Positions 44,085 to 54,215 are shown, counted from the first letter of the stretch. The stretch: DNA of 64,000 nt from Longimicrobiaceae bacterium (GCA_030146875.1 JASLAX010000011.1:1-64000), one strand, 5' to 3'. Numbers and translations are program-made. The notes: generated by a model not told the origin, from the sequence alone.

Positions 44085-44243
44085 TCAGAACACCGCCAGC
44101 GCGATCACGGCCAGCGCCGCCGCCACGGCGATGATGGCGATCATCCCGGTGGAGAGCCCCAGCCGGGTGGAGCGCGGGTCGCCGAGCTGCGTCGACTCGC
44201 GGTCCTCGGGGGTGTAGCGGTTGGGATCGGGTCCGGATGCCAT
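44085..44243 (-). CDS. Small membrane protein, 52 residues
   Basis: ATG 44243 gives MASGPDPNRYTPEDRESTQL and a C-terminal single transmembrane helix MIAIIAVAAALAVIALAVF. A short soluble head with one anchor at the extreme C-terminus is typical of many uncharacterised Gemmatimonadota-type small proteins. The Met preferred is the first with a plausible polar head; upstream codons are Arg/Pro-rich. Confidence 0.6.
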   Translation of the reverse strand: MASGPDPNRYTPEDRESTQLGDPRSTRLGLSTGMIAIIAVAAALAVIALAVF

Positions 44244-44400
44244 GGCTCGCTCGGGTTCGGGTTCACCCCCGTCCCGGGCAATCCCCGCGCCGCGGCATCC
44301 GTTCGGTGTCCTCCGCGGACTCCGTGACCTCGGTGAGCTCCCTCTCCGTACGCGACGGAAGTCCGCAGCCTTTCGAAACGCGCCCCGGGCGACGTTTTCC

Positions 44401-44432
44401 ACGCGGAGACGCGGAGGACGCGGAGACGCGGA
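44401..44432. repeat. Short tandem ACGCGGAG-type repeat
   Basis: Four consecutive units of ACGCGGAG or ACGCGGAGG run from 44401 to 44432, in the 358-base intergenic region 44244-44601. Repeats of the cGcaGAGacGcaGAG type are widespread in bacterial intergenic DNA. No gene is visible in this gap. Confidence 0.7.
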
Positions 44433-44482
44433 AACCACGATGCGGAAGCAGCGGCCGCCGTCCGCGTCGGGTACCGTCGCAG

Positions 44483-44610
44483 CCCAAAACTCCCTGAACT
44501 CCCTCCCGTCGTTCGTCGCCGGCTATCCAGACGGCAGTCCGCGGCTCCCGGCTCGCACGGCGGGCGACGTTCTGGTGGAAGAGTTTTGGGAGTTGGGGAG
44601 TTCAGGGAGT
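44483..44610. repeat. Dispersed inverted-repeat element, copy 1
   Basis: CCCAAAACTCCCTGAACTCCC (44483-44503) and, in inverse orientation, GAGTTTTGGGAGTTGGGGAGTTCAGGGAGT-type sequence at 44581-44610 share the 15-mer ACTCCCTGAACTCCC. About 77 bases separate the arms, so a transcript could fold into a large hairpin. A related pair with the same core occurs at 60461-60526. The right arm overlaps the 3' end of the zinc-ribbon gene. Confidence 0.75.
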
Positions 44611-45777
44611 ACGGATTCGGGGACGATTCCCGGTTTCAGCCGGTGGGGTGACCGCGCCGGGGGCGGCGCGCTTCACGTCGTAGAGGCGCAGGACGCGGCG
44701 CAGGCGCTCCTGGTCTCCGGGGGAGACGGGGCGGGGAAGCTCGCAGGTGCGGGTGCCTAGCCGCATCTCCACGCTGTCGGCCAGGGCGGCGCGCCAGGCG
44801 GTGGCCCGCGCGGCCGAGTCGGCGCGCGTCTCCAGCAAGCCCAGGTCGTGCACGATCCACGGCCCCCCGCCCCACGCGGAGTCTCCCGCGACAGAATCCG
44901 GAAGGAAGCGCAGCTTGCCCCACACGCCCCTGCTCGTCCGGTCCCCCGCCACCAGCGTGAGCCATACCGAGTCGCCCTTCTCCTCCACCTCCGCGTAGAG
45001 CGCCGAGCGGGGACCGCGCAGCGCCCACTCCCGCACCGAGTCGCCGAGCGGCGGCGGGTGGCCCTGCCCCAGGCGGGTCAGCTTCCGCCAGTCCGGCGCG
45101 CCCGTCGGGTGGTAGCGGACGGGCGCGAGCCCGTACCTGACCAGCGCGGAGTCCCGGAGCACCTCCATCTCCCCCATCAGCACCCGCTCCAGGGCCTCGC
45201 GCTCCACCTGAGGCAGGGCGCGAAGCTCCTCCACCGTGAGCGGTGCGGCGCGGAGCGAGGAGGCGGGCACGTACCCCAGCGAGTCGCCCCCGGCGGTGGT
45301 CACCAGCACGGTGTCCGTCCCGACGACGGCGCGCACCTCCGCCCCGGCGGGAAGGCGGGGGAGCGGCGGGTCCGCCACCCCGGGGCCGGACCGCAGGCGC
45401 GTCCGCTCCGTGACGTACCGGATCGCACCGGGCGCGGCGCGCTCGTCGGTCCGCACGAGCGCGGGGGCGGCGCACAGGTCCTTCTCCTTCGGTCCGGCCT
45501 GCGGCCTGGGGCCGCTGCACCAGGCGATGACGACGACGGCGATCACCGCCAGGACAGCCAGCCGCTGCCTGTTCTCCTCCGCCGGAGGCGGCGGGGCGGG
45601 CTCCGCCGCGGGCTCGGGCGGCGGAGGCGGGGGCGTCGGCTCCGGGCGCGGAGGTGATGGCGGAGGAGGAGGGGCGGCCGCGGGGACGTGGCGCAGGCGC
45701 GCGGCGCCGCACCGGTCGCAGACGCGCGGCGCGGCGCCGAAGCGGGAGCCGCAGTACTCACACTCGTAGAGCGGCAT
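44602..45777 (-). CDS. Zinc-ribbon membrane protein with SH3-like extracellular part
   Basis: The N-terminal MPLYECEYCGSRFGAAPRVC with DRCGA is a four-Cys zinc ribbon. A Pro-rich linker follows, then one transmembrane helix (LAVLAVIAVVVIAWCS). The C-terminal ~280 residues contain YVTERTRLRSGPGVADPPLP, a bacterial SH3-type start, and VRAVVGTDTVLVTTAGGDSL. After it comes an unrecognised Asp/Arg-rich domain. The layout suggests a cytoplasmic zinc head and an outside domain sensing or binding the envelope. The stop sits inside the dispersed repeat arm. Confidence 0.75.
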   Translation of the reverse strand: MPLYECEYCGSRFGAAPRVCDRCGAARLRHVPAAAPPPPPSPPRPEPTPPPPPPEPAAEPAPPPPAEENRQRLAVLAVIAVVVIAWCSGPRPQAGPKEKDLCAAPALVRTDERAAPGAIRYVTERTRLRSGPGVADPPLPRLPAGAEVRAVVGTDTVLVTTAGGDSLGYVPASSLRAAPLTVEELRALPQVEREALERVLMGEMEVLRDSALVRYGLAPVRYHPTGAPDWRKLTRLGQGHPPPLGDSVREWALRGPRSALYAEVEEKGDSVWLTLVAGDRTSRGVWGKLRFLPDSVAGDSAWGGGPWIVHDLGLLETRADSAARATAWRAALADSVEMRLGTRTCELPRPVSPGDQERLRRVLRLYDVKRAAPGAVTPPAETGNRPRIRTP

Positions 45778-45888
45778 TCGCGCTGGGAGGAACGTGAGCG
45801 GGGGACGCCGGCGAGGGACGCTCCCCGCGGTCGTACGTGGGAGGGGCGGACGGCACCCTGCCGCCTCCGGTGAAAGACTCGCGCACGT

Positions 45889-46712
<824 letters not shown>

Positions 46713-46716
<4 letters not shown>

Positions 46717-47141
46717 GAGCACGCCTCCCGCACGGAGCGCAGGATGGCCTCGTAGCCGGTGCAGCGGCAGAGGTTGCCGGCCAGCCCCACGCGCACCTCC
46801 TCCGTCGTCGGCGACTCGCCCAGGGCGAGGGCGGCCATGATCATCCCCGGCGTGCAGATGCCGCACTGCGCCCCGCCGTGCTCCGCGAACGCCTTCTGCA
46901 GCGGGTGGTCGCCGCCCAGGCCCTCGATGGTGACCACCTCCGCCCCCGCCACCTGCGCGAAGGGGATCAGGCACGAGACGACGGGCTCGCCGTCCACCAG
47001 CACCGTGCAGGCGCCGCACTCGCCCTCGCCGCAGCCCTCCTTGGCGCCCGTCAGCCCGCAGTCGACGCGCAGGACGTCGAGCAGGCGCGCCATGGGGTGC
47101 GCGGCGACGTCGGCGTCCGCCCCGTTCAGTCGGAAGCGCAC
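46713..47141 (-). CDS. xdhC: Xanthine dehydrogenase [2Fe-2S] subunit
   Basis: The 142-residue protein has the plant-ferredoxin cluster KEGCGEGECGACTVLVDGEP with Cys further on (VVSCLIP), and the second cluster GAQCGICTPGMIMAALAL plus NLCRCTGYEAIL. GTG 47141 has GGGAGG 6-11 bases upstream and overlaps the large-subunit gene end by 16 bases. It passes electrons from Mo to FAD. All eight cluster Cys are present. Confidence 0.93.
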
Positions 47142-49288
47142 GCGGCCTCCCGGTCGGCGGCGGTGAGCGCGGCGATCATCACCGACTCGGGGAGCGCGGG
47201 GATCTCGCGCACGTCCAGCCCGGCGTGGCGCAGGGCGTTCACCACCGCGGGCGCGGGGCCGTCGATGGGCATCTCGCCCACCCCCTTGGCCCCGAACGGC
47301 CCGTGCTTCCCCGGCGTCTCCAGGATCACGATGTCCATGGGCGGCGTGTCCAGCGTGGTCGGGATCGTGTAGTTGGTCAGAGTGGGGTTGGCCATCCCCC
47401 CGCCGGTCATCACCACCCGCTCGTTGAGCGCCCACCCGATCCCCTGCAGCGAGCCGCCCTCGATCTGCCCGGCCACCATCCCGGGGTGGATGGCGCGCCC
47501 CACGTCCTCCACCGCCGTGAACTTCAGCGGGCGCACCTCGTAGGTGTCGGGGTCCACCTCCACCTCGGCCACGTTGCACCCCCACCCGTAGGTCGCGTAC
47601 GCGTCGCCGCGGTAGTTGGCGTCGTCCCAGCGGACGTCGGTGGGGATCTCGTACTCCTTGGTGACGACCAGGGGCCCGTTCGCCGCCACCCACTCCTGCG
47701 GGGAGAGGCCGCCGATCGTCTCCCGCATCTCCACGGCGCAGCGCTGCAGGATGCGCCCCACCACCATGCAGGTACGCGATGCCACCGTGGGACCGCTGTC
47801 GGGCACCAGCCCCGTGTCGGGCAGCGCGGTGTGGACGTCCTCGTACGGGATTCCCAGCGAGTCCGCCACGATCTGCGCGTGCATGGTCCGCGTCCCCTGC
47901 CCGATCTCCGTGGAGCCGACCAGGATCTTCACGCCCTCCGCCGTGGCCTCCAGCGACGCCCTGGACGCCAGGTGCACCTCGCCGCTGCCGGTGAAGCCGG
48001 AGCCGTGGAAGAAGAGGGAGAGGCCGATCCCGCGGCCGGTGCCCTTCCACGCCCGGCGCTTGGCGTGGAAGTCGGTGCGGCGCACCGCCTCCTCCAGCGC
48101 GGCGAGCGCGGCGCAGTCGTCGTGCATGACCTGGCCGGTGGCCGTGGTGTCGCCGGGGCGCAGGGCGTTCGCGCGCCGGAGCTCCACCGGGCACATCCCC
48201 AGCGCCTCGGCGATGCGCTCCATGTGCACCTCCACCGCGAACTGCGTCTGCGGCGCGCCGAAGCCGCGGAAGGCGCCGTTCGGGGGGGTGTGCGTCATCA
48301 TGGCCCGCGCGTCGATGCGCACGTTGGGGCAGCGGTACGGGCCGGCGGCGTGGATGGAGCCGCGGGAGAGGACCACGGGGGAGAGGGTGACGTAGGCGCC
48401 GCCGTCCATCACCACGTCGATCTCCATCGCCGTCAGGCGCCCGTCGCGCGTCACGCCGGTGCGGTGGCGGACGATGGAGGGATGCCGCTTGGTGGTCGCC
48501 AGCATGTCCTCCACCCGGTCGTACACCATCTTCACCGGCCGGCCCGACTTCAGCGCCAGGAGCGCCGCGTGGCCCGCGATCAGGTTGGGGTACTCCTCCT
48601 TCCCGCCGAAGCCGCCGCCCGTCTCCGCCTGCACCACGCGCACCTTCTCCTTCGGAAGGCCCAGGAGGGGCACGAGCGCCTTGTGGACGTAGTAGGGGCA
48701 CTGGATGGAGCCGACGACCGTGATCCCGCCGTCCGCCTCGGGGATGGCGACGACGCCGTTGGTCTCGATGTAGACGTGCTCCTGGTGCCCCGTGCGGTAC
48801 TCGCCCTCCACCACCACGTCCGCCTCCGCGAAGCCGTCCTCCAACGACCCCTTCTCGATGCGGATGGTCTTCAGCACCACGGTGGACGCCTCGGGCTCCA
48901 GGACCGGCTCCTCCGCGTCGTAGTCGACCTCCACCGCGGCGGCGGCCAGCGCCTCGCGGTCCTCGTGCGCCAGCAGCAGGATGGGCTCGTGCAGGTGGCG
49001 CACCTCGGCGGCGGCCAGCGCGGGCTGGTCGGGCTCGATCAGGGTGATGACGTTGGCGCCGGGCACGTCGGTGTGGTCCACCACGGTGAAGCCCGCGGGT
49101 TCGAACCCGAGGCGGACGCCGCGGATGCGGCCGCGGGCGACGGTGGAGCGTACGGTGCGCCCGTGCAGCATGCCGGGAAGCACCAGGTCGTGCACGTACA
49201 GGGCGGCGCCGGAGACCTTCTCGGCGGCGTCCTTGCGGGCCACGTCCCGGCCGACGGCGGGGTTCACGGGCTGGGTGGGGTGCGACAC
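47126..49288 (-). CDS. xdhA: Xanthine dehydrogenase molybdopterin subunit
   Basis: The 720-residue catalytic subunit hydroxylates hypoxanthine/xanthine to urate. It shows KVSGAALYVHDLVLPGMLHG, QETGGGFGGKEEYPNLIAGH-like residues (QAETGGGFGGKEEYPN), NGAFRGFGAPQTQFAVEVHM (substrate Arg region), GSTEIGQGTRTMHAQIVAD and the active-site Glu in PFGAKGVGEMPIDG. First gene of the XDH set; start ATG 49288. Substrate specificity for purines is inferred from the guanine deaminase and uricase genes in the same window; the XdhC-type chaperone was not seen. Confidence 0.9.
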   Translation of the reverse strand: MSHPTQPVNPAVGRDVARKDAAEKVSGAALYVHDLVLPGMLHGRTVRSTVARGRIRGVRLGFEPAGFTVVDHTDVPGANVITLIEPDQPALAAAEVRHLHEPILLLAHEDREALAAAAVEVDYDAEEPVLEPEASTVVLKTIRIEKGSLEDGFAEADVVVEGEYRTGHQEHVYIETNGVVAIPEADGGITVVGSIQCPYYVHKALVPLLGLPKEKVRVVQAETGGGFGGKEEYPNLIAGHAALLALKSGRPVKMVYDRVEDMLATTKRHPSIVRHRTGVTRDGRLTAMEIDVVMDGGAYVTLSPVVLSRGSIHAAGPYRCPNVRIDARAMMTHTPPNGAFRGFGAPQTQFAVEVHMERIAEALGMCPVELRRANALRPGDTTATGQVMHDDCAALAALEEAVRRTDFHAKRRAWKGTGRGIGLSLFFHGSGFTGSGEVHLASRASLEATAEGVKILVGSTEIGQGTRTMHAQIVADSLGIPYEDVHTALPDTGLVPDSGPTVASRTCMVVGRILQRCAVEMRETIGGLSPQEWVAANGPLVVTKEYEIPTDVRWDDANYRGDAYATYGWGCNVAEVEVDPDTYEVRPLKFTAVEDVGRAIHPGMVAGQIEGGSLQGIGWALNERVVMTGGGMANPTLTNYTIPTTLDTPPMDIVILETPGKHGPFGAKGVGEMPIDGPAPAVVNALRHAGLDVREIPALPESVMIAALTAADREAACASD

Positions 49289-49398
49289 GAGAGGTGCGCC
49301 TCGGGGTGGGCGGTGCGGACGCGGGGGCGGGCCGGGGCCCGCCTCCGCTAGATAAGGATACGCCGGGAGAAACGCAACCGGGGCGCGCGCCGGAACGG

Positions 49399-49433
49399 GA
49401 GCGGGCCCCCGCCTCGTCGGCAGGGGCCCGCTC
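49399..49433. terminator. GC-rich hairpin between divergent/convergent genes
   Basis: GAGCGGGCCCC (49399-49409) pairs with GGGGCCCGCTC (49423-49433). It lies downstream of the lytic transglycosylase stop (minus strand) and before the XDH operon. No T-tract. Confidence 0.65.
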
Positions 49434-49453
49434 TCTCCGGCCGGGGGCGGAGG

Positions 49454-50392
49454 CTACTCGCCGTGGCCGCCGTCCGTCGCGGGGCCGGCGAGGCCGCCCT
49501 CCTCCAGGTCCGCGGTGGTGATGTCCTTCATCACCATCTCCACGTACCCGTTGTCGGGGTTGCCGCCCTTCTTGAGCACGCGGTCCACCGTGCCCGGCCC
49601 GCGGTTGTACGCCAGCAGCGCCAGGCGCGTGTCGCCGTCGTACTTGTCCATCAGCTCCTTCAGGTACCGGAAGCCGATGCGCAGGTTGGTGTCGGAGTCG
49701 CGCAGGTCGTCGGTGGTGACGCCCGGCTCGATCCACTTGGCCGTCCCCGGCATGAGCTGGGTCAGGCCCACCGCCCCCACGTGGCTGGTCGCCTGGTCCT
49801 TGAAGGTGCTCTCGGTGCGCACCAGCCCGAACGCCAGGTCGGGGTCGATCCCGGCCTTCAGCGCATGGTCGTGGATGCGCTCCGCGAGCGTGCGCTCCAT
49901 CCGGTACGACGCGTAGCGATCCATGTTCTCGCGGATCTTGGCGTCGCGGGCGCTCTCGGCCCGGGCGGCGGTGTCCTGGTCGGCCTTGCGCCAGGCGTTG
50001 CCCACGGCCGAGTCGCTGATGCGGCCCGTGCCGCCGCCGAAGCCCAGGAGCTGCTCGTGCGACGGGTCCGTCCGGGCCGCGCCGCCGGCGTAGCGCGCCA
50101 TGGCGACCGGCATGGCCGAGCCCGCGATCGTCAGGCCGATCAGGCCGTGGCGCACGGGGTTGCGGCGGATGCGCTCGATGGCGGACGGGCTGCGGCGGCG
50201 CAGCTTGGGGCCCTCGTCGGAGCGGCGCTCCGGACCGTCGAAGGCGCGGCGGTAGCGCACGTTCGGCGGCGAGGCGGGCGTGCCCCCGTCGTACGCGTGC
50301 GGCCAGCGGCGGCGCGCGCGGCCGATCGGGTGCACCGGCTCCGGTCGGTTCCTCTCCCAGGGCGGCGGCGGACGGCGGCGGCTGCGTTGCAT
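49454..50392 (-). CDS. SLT-domain lytic transglycosylase with N-terminal anchor
   Basis: The 312-residue protein cleaves the beta-1,4 linkage of peptidoglycan. An Arg-rich cytoplasmic head is followed by one hydrophobic segment (GLIGLTIAGSAMPVAMARYA). The SLT fold holds the catalytic Glu in LAFGLVRTESTFKDQATSHV, GAVGLTQLMPGTAKW, RIGFRYLKELMDKYDGDTRL and LLAYNRGPGTVDRVLKKG. The start at 50392 is decided by a perfect AAGGAGG about 10 bases upstream. Probably inner-membrane anchored. Confidence 0.92.
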   Translation of the reverse strand: MQRSRRRPPPPWERNRPEPVHPIGRARRRWPHAYDGGTPASPPNVRYRRAFDGPERRSDEGPKLRRRSPSAIERIRRNPVRHGLIGLTIAGSAMPVAMARYAGGAARTDPSHEQLLGFGGGTGRISDSAVGNAWRKADQDTAARAESARDAKIRENMDRYASYRMERTLAERIHDHALKAGIDPDLAFGLVRTESTFKDQATSHVGAVGLTQLMPGTAKWIEPGVTTDDLRDSDTNLRIGFRYLKELMDKYDGDTRLALLAYNRGPGTVDRVLKKGGNPDNGYVEMVMKDITTADLEEGGLAGPATDGGHGE

Positions 50393-50661
50393 CGTTGGTC
50401 CTCCTTGGTGCTCCCGCCGGGCCGTTCGGTCGCCCGGCGCCAGTGTTTGCTTCGAGCCCCGGGTAGTCGCACTTTATATGCCAGCCTGACAACGATTTAC
50501 GGAGCTTGTACACGGCGGGCGTTCCCGTGGGGGAACGCGGGCGTGGCACGAGAGGTATGACCCCGAGCGGAGCCATGTTGCGCGCGGGCCCACTTTCCCT
50601 CATCTTTCGTCGTACGTCCCTCCCGCCCCTCCGCTTGCGACCCCTCCGACCCCCTCGCGCA

Positions 50662-51183
50662 ATGACCGCGCGCCTGCGCTCGCTGTTCCTGATCCTGGTC
50701 GTCGTGGCCGCCGCCAAGGTGGTGGAGCAGGTGTACCGGTACTTCGCGTTCCGCGACGAGCGCGCCATGGTGGTGGTGCTGCGCAACGGGCTGCTGGACT
50801 CCGGCGCCGAGGTCATGCGCACCAAGGTGCTCTCCGACTCGCTCCGCGCCATGATCGAGACCGAGGACGCGGCGCTCGCCGAGGAGCTGCGGGTGCTGCA
50901 GCGTTACACGCGCGAGGCCCGCTTCGGGGGCCTGCCGCCGGCCACGTACGAGGCGTACCGCCGCGACTTCTTCCGCTACCAGGAGCACATCGCCGTGCGC
51001 AACGAGCGGGCGCGGGGCCTGGACTCGATCATCGCGCGCAACCACTCCGCCGTGGACCGCTACAACGCGCTGACCGCGCAGCTCCAGGGCATCGCCGCCC
51101 GCATGGGCGATCCCTACTACACCGCCCCCACCCCCCTGGAGGCCGCCGCCGAGCGGGGCGTGCTGCTCAAGCGCACCCCCTGA
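50662..51183 (+). CDS. Membrane-anchored coiled-coil protein, unknown
   Basis: The 173-residue product has an N-terminal transmembrane helix (LRSLFLILVVVAAAKVVEQV) and a long helical remainder with heptad-like Leu/Ala patterns: NGLLDSGAEVMRTKVLSDSL, TYEAYRRDFFRYQEHIAVRN and AVDRYNALTAQLQGIAARMG. A Type II membrane protein with periplasmic coiled coil is the simplest reading. ATG 50662 gives MTARLRSLFL. No family recognised. Confidence 0.7.
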   Translation: MTARLRSLFLILVVVAAAKVVEQVYRYFAFRDERAMVVVLRNGLLDSGAEVMRTKVLSDSLRAMIETEDAALAEELRVLQRYTREARFGGLPPATYEAYRRDFFRYQEHIAVRNERARGLDSIIARNHSAVDRYNALTAQLQGIAARMGDPYYTAPTPLEAAAERGVLLKRTP

Positions 51184-51204
51184 CGCACCCGCCCTCCCCC
51201 GACC

Positions 51205-51246
51205 AAGGCCCTCGATGCACGTCAGCGTCGGGGGCTTTCTCGTTTT
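51205..51246 (+). terminator. Hairpin with T-rich tail
   Basis: AAGGCCCTCGA (51205-51215) and TCGGGGGCTTT (51228-51238) form an 11-bp stem if two G-U wobbles are allowed, followed by CTCGTTTT. It sits 22 bases after the coiled-coil gene stop. Confidence 0.6.
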
Positions 51247-51350
51247 CCGCGGGTCGCGGTGCGCTCGGCCCCCGACAGGATGCGTGAAAACGTAGCCGGC
51301 TGACGGGTGGAACGATGTGGTGCGACGGACGAGGGCGGAACGCTCCTTGA

Positions 51351-52394
51351 ATGGACTCGGGGCCCATGACGACCGGAACGAAACGGAAGAGGGCGAAGCG
51401 GGCGAAGCCGGTGTGGCGCCGGGAGGGGACGCCGGAGACGGGGTTCACGTACGTCCGGGAGACGGGGCGGCCCGTGCGGGCGCGCGCCGACCTGGAGCGC
51501 GTGCGGGCGCTCGCCATCCCGCCCGCGTGGACGGCGGTGGAGATCGCGGCCGACCCCAAGGCGCGGGTGCAGGCCACCGGGTTCGACGCGCGGGGGCGCA
51601 AGCAGTACCGCTACCACGCCGGCCACGTGGCCCGGCGGTCGCGGCGGAAGTTCCGCAAGCTGGGCGAGCTGGCCCGCGCGCTCCCGCGCGTCCGCGAGGA
51701 GACGGACCGGCACCTGCGGCTGGAGGGGCAGCCCCGCGAGCGCGTGCTGGCGACCATCGTGCGGCTGATGCTGCGGGGGTTCTTCCGGGTGGGGAGCGAG
51801 CGGTACGCGGTGGAGAACAAGACCTTCGGCATCACCACCCTGCGGAAGCGCCACCTGCGGGTGGAGGGCACGTCGCTGCACTTCCGCTACGTGGGCAAGA
51901 GCGCCGTGCACCAGCGGCAGGTGGTGGCCGAGACGCCGCTGGCGGCGATCATGGCCGAGGTGATGGAGCTTCCCGGCACCCGCCTCTTCCGCTACGTGGA
52001 CGCGGAGGGCGCGGTGCGCGACGTGACCGCGCGCGACGTGAACGACTACATCCGCCAGGTGGCGGGGGCGCCGTTCTCGTCCAAGGACCTGCGGACCTGG
52101 GGCGGGACCGTGCGCGCGGCCACCATCCTGGCGGAGCTGGGTCCGGCGAAGAGCGCCGCGGAGGCCAAGCGGAACGTGGTGCTGGCGTGCCGGCTGGTGT
52201 CGGCGGAGCTGGGGAACACCCCCAGCGTGTGCCGCAGCGCGTACGTGCACCCCGTGGTGCTGGAGAAGTACCAGACGGGCAAGACCATCGCCCCCTACAT
52301 GCGAGAGGCGCCCCGCTCCGGGAAGGAGGGGGCGCCCGCGCAGTTCTACCCGGAGGAGGCGGCGCTCATGCGCTTCCTGGAGCGCTGGACGTGA
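51351..52394 (+). CDS. DNA topoisomerase IB
   Basis: The poxvirus-like bacterial topoisomerase IB of 347 residues relaxes supercoils by nicking one strand through a 3'-phosphotyrosine. N-terminal domain: GFTYVRETGRPVRARADLER and ALAIPPAWTAVEIAADPKAR. Catalytic domain: FRVGSERYAVENKTFGITTL (Arg), RKRHLRVEGTSLHFRYVGKS (Lys), DLRTWGGTVRAATILAEL and the tyrosine in PSVCRSAYVHPVVLEKYQTG. An internal ATG 51366 is an alternative start. Its 3' end overlaps the convergent phosphoesterase gene by 29 bases. Confidence 0.93.
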   Translation: MDSGPMTTGTKRKRAKRAKPVWRREGTPETGFTYVRETGRPVRARADLERVRALAIPPAWTAVEIAADPKARVQATGFDARGRKQYRYHAGHVARRSRRKFRKLGELARALPRVREETDRHLRLEGQPRERVLATIVRLMLRGFFRVGSERYAVENKTFGITTLRKRHLRVEGTSLHFRYVGKSAVHQRQVVAETPLAAIMAEVMELPGTRLFRYVDAEGAVRDVTARDVNDYIRQVAGAPFSSKDLRTWGGTVRAATILAELGPAKSAAEAKRNVVLACRLVSAELGNTPSVCRSAYVHPVVLEKYQTGKTIAPYMREAPRSGKEGAPAQFYPEEAALMRFLERWT

Positions 52395-53259
52395 CCGCCT
52401 CCCGGCCGGTGCCCTCTCCCGGCTCTCCCCCCGCCTCCCGGTCCTCCTCCGCCGCCGGCGGGGCGATGGGCACGTCGTGCAGGTAGTACATCTCCATCCC
52501 CTCCGCCTTGAGCAGCGCGTGCGAGACGTTGAAGACGGGCACCCCGCCCGGCGTCCTGCCGCTGAAGGAGCCGTGGTGCGCGTGGCCGTGGAACACGGCG
52601 CAGACGCTGAAGCGGTCCAGCGGCTCGGCCATGCGGTCGTTCCCCAGGAAGGGGAAGATCTGCTCGGGCTCGCCCTTCACCGTGTCCGCCACCGGGGCGT
52701 AGTGCATCAGCACCACCCGGTTGGGCGTGGAGAGCCGGCGCAGCGACATCTCCAGGCGCTGCACCTCGTCCAGGCACGACCCCACGAACGTCTTGGTCTC
52801 CGCCTCGCCGAACGCGGTCAGGGTGAAGCGGCCGAAGCCGCCCATGAAGCCCTTCACCCCCGCGAAGCCCACGTGCTCGTTCAGCTCGAACGGGTCGCCG
52901 TCCAGCAGGTGCACCCCGCGCTCGCGCAGGATGGCGATGCACTCGGACTCCATCTGCGACTCGTGGTCGTGGTTCCCCAGCACCGCCAGGATGGGGACGC
53001 GCACGTCGGCCAGCTCGCCGGCCACCACGCGCATCTCGGCCGGGGTGCCGCGGCGGGTCAGGTCGCCCGCCAGCAGCAGCACGTCGGCGTCGTCGTTGAC
53101 GTGCGCGAACAGGTCGCGGTACACGCCGGCGTCCTCCTCGCCGCAGTGGAAGTCGCCCACGGCGGCGATGCGCACCCGGTTCGAGCGCCCGCTGCGGCGG
53201 TCCGTGCGGCGGCGCTCCCGGAAGGGCGCGTCGCCGCGCCCGCCCGCCGGCCCGCTCAT
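52366..53259 (-). CDS. Calcineurin-like metallophosphoesterase
   Basis: The 297-residue protein has all the binuclear-metal signatures: VRIAAVGDFHCGEEDAG, LLLAGDLTRRGTPAEM, ILAVLGNHDHESQMESE, NRVVLMHYAPVADTVKGEPE and VCAVFHGHAHHGSFSGRTPG. The tail is acidic and Pro-rich. ATG 53259 overlaps the stop of the nucleotidyltransferase gene (ATGA), so the two are coupled. Substrate unknown; the pairing suggests removal of a nucleotide-type modification. Confidence 0.9.
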   Translation of the reverse strand: MSGPAGGRGDAPFRERRRTDRRSGRSNRVRIAAVGDFHCGEEDAGVYRDLFAHVNDDADVLLLAGDLTRRGTPAEMRVVAGELADVRVPILAVLGNHDHESQMESECIAILRERGVHLLDGDPFELNEHVGFAGVKGFMGGFGRFTLTAFGEAETKTFVGSCLDEVQRLEMSLRRLSTPNRVVLMHYAPVADTVKGEPEQIFPFLGNDRMAEPLDRFSVCAVFHGHAHHGSFSGRTPGGVPVFNVSHALLKAEGMEMYYLHDVPIAPPAAEEDREAGGEPGEGTGREAVTSSAPGSA

Positions 53260-54215
53260 CGCCCGGCCTCCCGCGGGGGCCCGGCGGTGGGCTCGATCGG
53301 CTCCCCGGGCTCCTGCGGCTCCTCGTCGTGCGCGGCGCGCTCGTCCCACACGTCGCTGTCGCGCAGCCCCACGATCACGTCGGTCCGCTCCATCTCCTGC
53401 ACGTATTCCTCCCGAAGGTCGCGGAATCCCCACTCGTTCACGTCGATGGCGAAGGAGAAGCGCGAGATCAGCGTGCCCCGCGTGACCTCCTCGCCGCGGT
53501 CGGCCCCCTCCTGCTGCGCCGCGCGGTCCAGCAGCTCGCGCACCACCCACTCGGGCACGCGGTCGGCGTGGCCGGGATAGACGTAGCGGAAGGTGAGGAC
53601 CTGCGAGAGCAGGAGCGGCCAGTGCGCCGCCGTCTTGTCCACCAGCCGCCGCCAGTCCATGTGGTCGCCGCGCGCCAGGATGAGGTGCGCGATGTCGGCC
53701 ATGTCGTGGCGGTGGCGCTCGTTGATGAACAGGCGGTGCCAGATCAGCTCCTCGACCGGCGCCACCCGCACCGCCGTGGCCGCCAGGATCGCCGGGGAGG
53801 AGTGCGCCCACCAGTCGGGGTCGATCAGGGCCAGCCCGTTGCCCATCCCGTAGATGATGTCGATGAAGTGCCCGGTCTGGGGGTCGAGCGCCTTGGCCAG
53901 CCAGTGCGACTGCTCCAGCCGCGTGGTGAACCCGGCCGCCTTGAGCGCGCGCATGGCGGGCTCCACCCGGCCCGGCTCGCAGAACAGGTCCAGGTCCTTG
54001 GTCTTGCGGTAGATGCCGGTGTGCTCGTAGATGGCGTACGCCCCCGCCACCACGTACGGCACGCCGGCCTCGTTCAGCACCAGCAGCGCGCGCTTGTAGA
54101 TCTCGCGCTCGTCCTCGGGGATCCAGAAGCCGCCGTGCGTGACGGACTTCTGCTCCTCGTGCGAGAGGTTGCGCAGTCGCGGCGGGAACGAGTTCACCGG
54201 CTCGGTCTTGGACAT
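53256..54215 (-). CDS. Nucleotidyltransferase-like protein
   Basis: The 319-residue product contains EAGVPYVVAGAYAIYEHTGI followed by YRKTKDLDLFCEPG, the hG-G/A and DxD pattern of the polymerase-beta nucleotidyltransferase superfamily. TGHFIDIIYGMGNG supplies a third acidic position and VEELIWHRLFINERHRHDMA a helical partner part. The C-terminus is acidic (DEEPQEPGEPIEP). It resembles AbiEii/MNT-type enzymes that modify tRNA or proteins. The phosphoesterase gene downstream is coupled to it. Confidence 0.75.
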   Translation of the reverse strand: MSKTEPVNSFPPRLRNLSHEEQKSVTHGGFWIPEDEREIYKRALLVLNEAGVPYVVAGAYAIYEHTGIYRKTKDLDLFCEPGRVEPAMRALKAAGFTTRLEQSHWLAKALDPQTGHFIDIIYGMGNGLALIDPDWWAHSSPAILAATAVRVAPVEELIWHRLFINERHRHDMADIAHLILARGDHMDWRRLVDKTAAHWPLLLSQVLTFRYVYPGHADRVPEWVVRELLDRAAQQEGADRGEEVTRGTLISRFSFAIDVNEWGFRDLREEYVQEMERTDVIVGLRDSDVWDERAAHDEEPQEPGEPIEPTAGPPREAGR

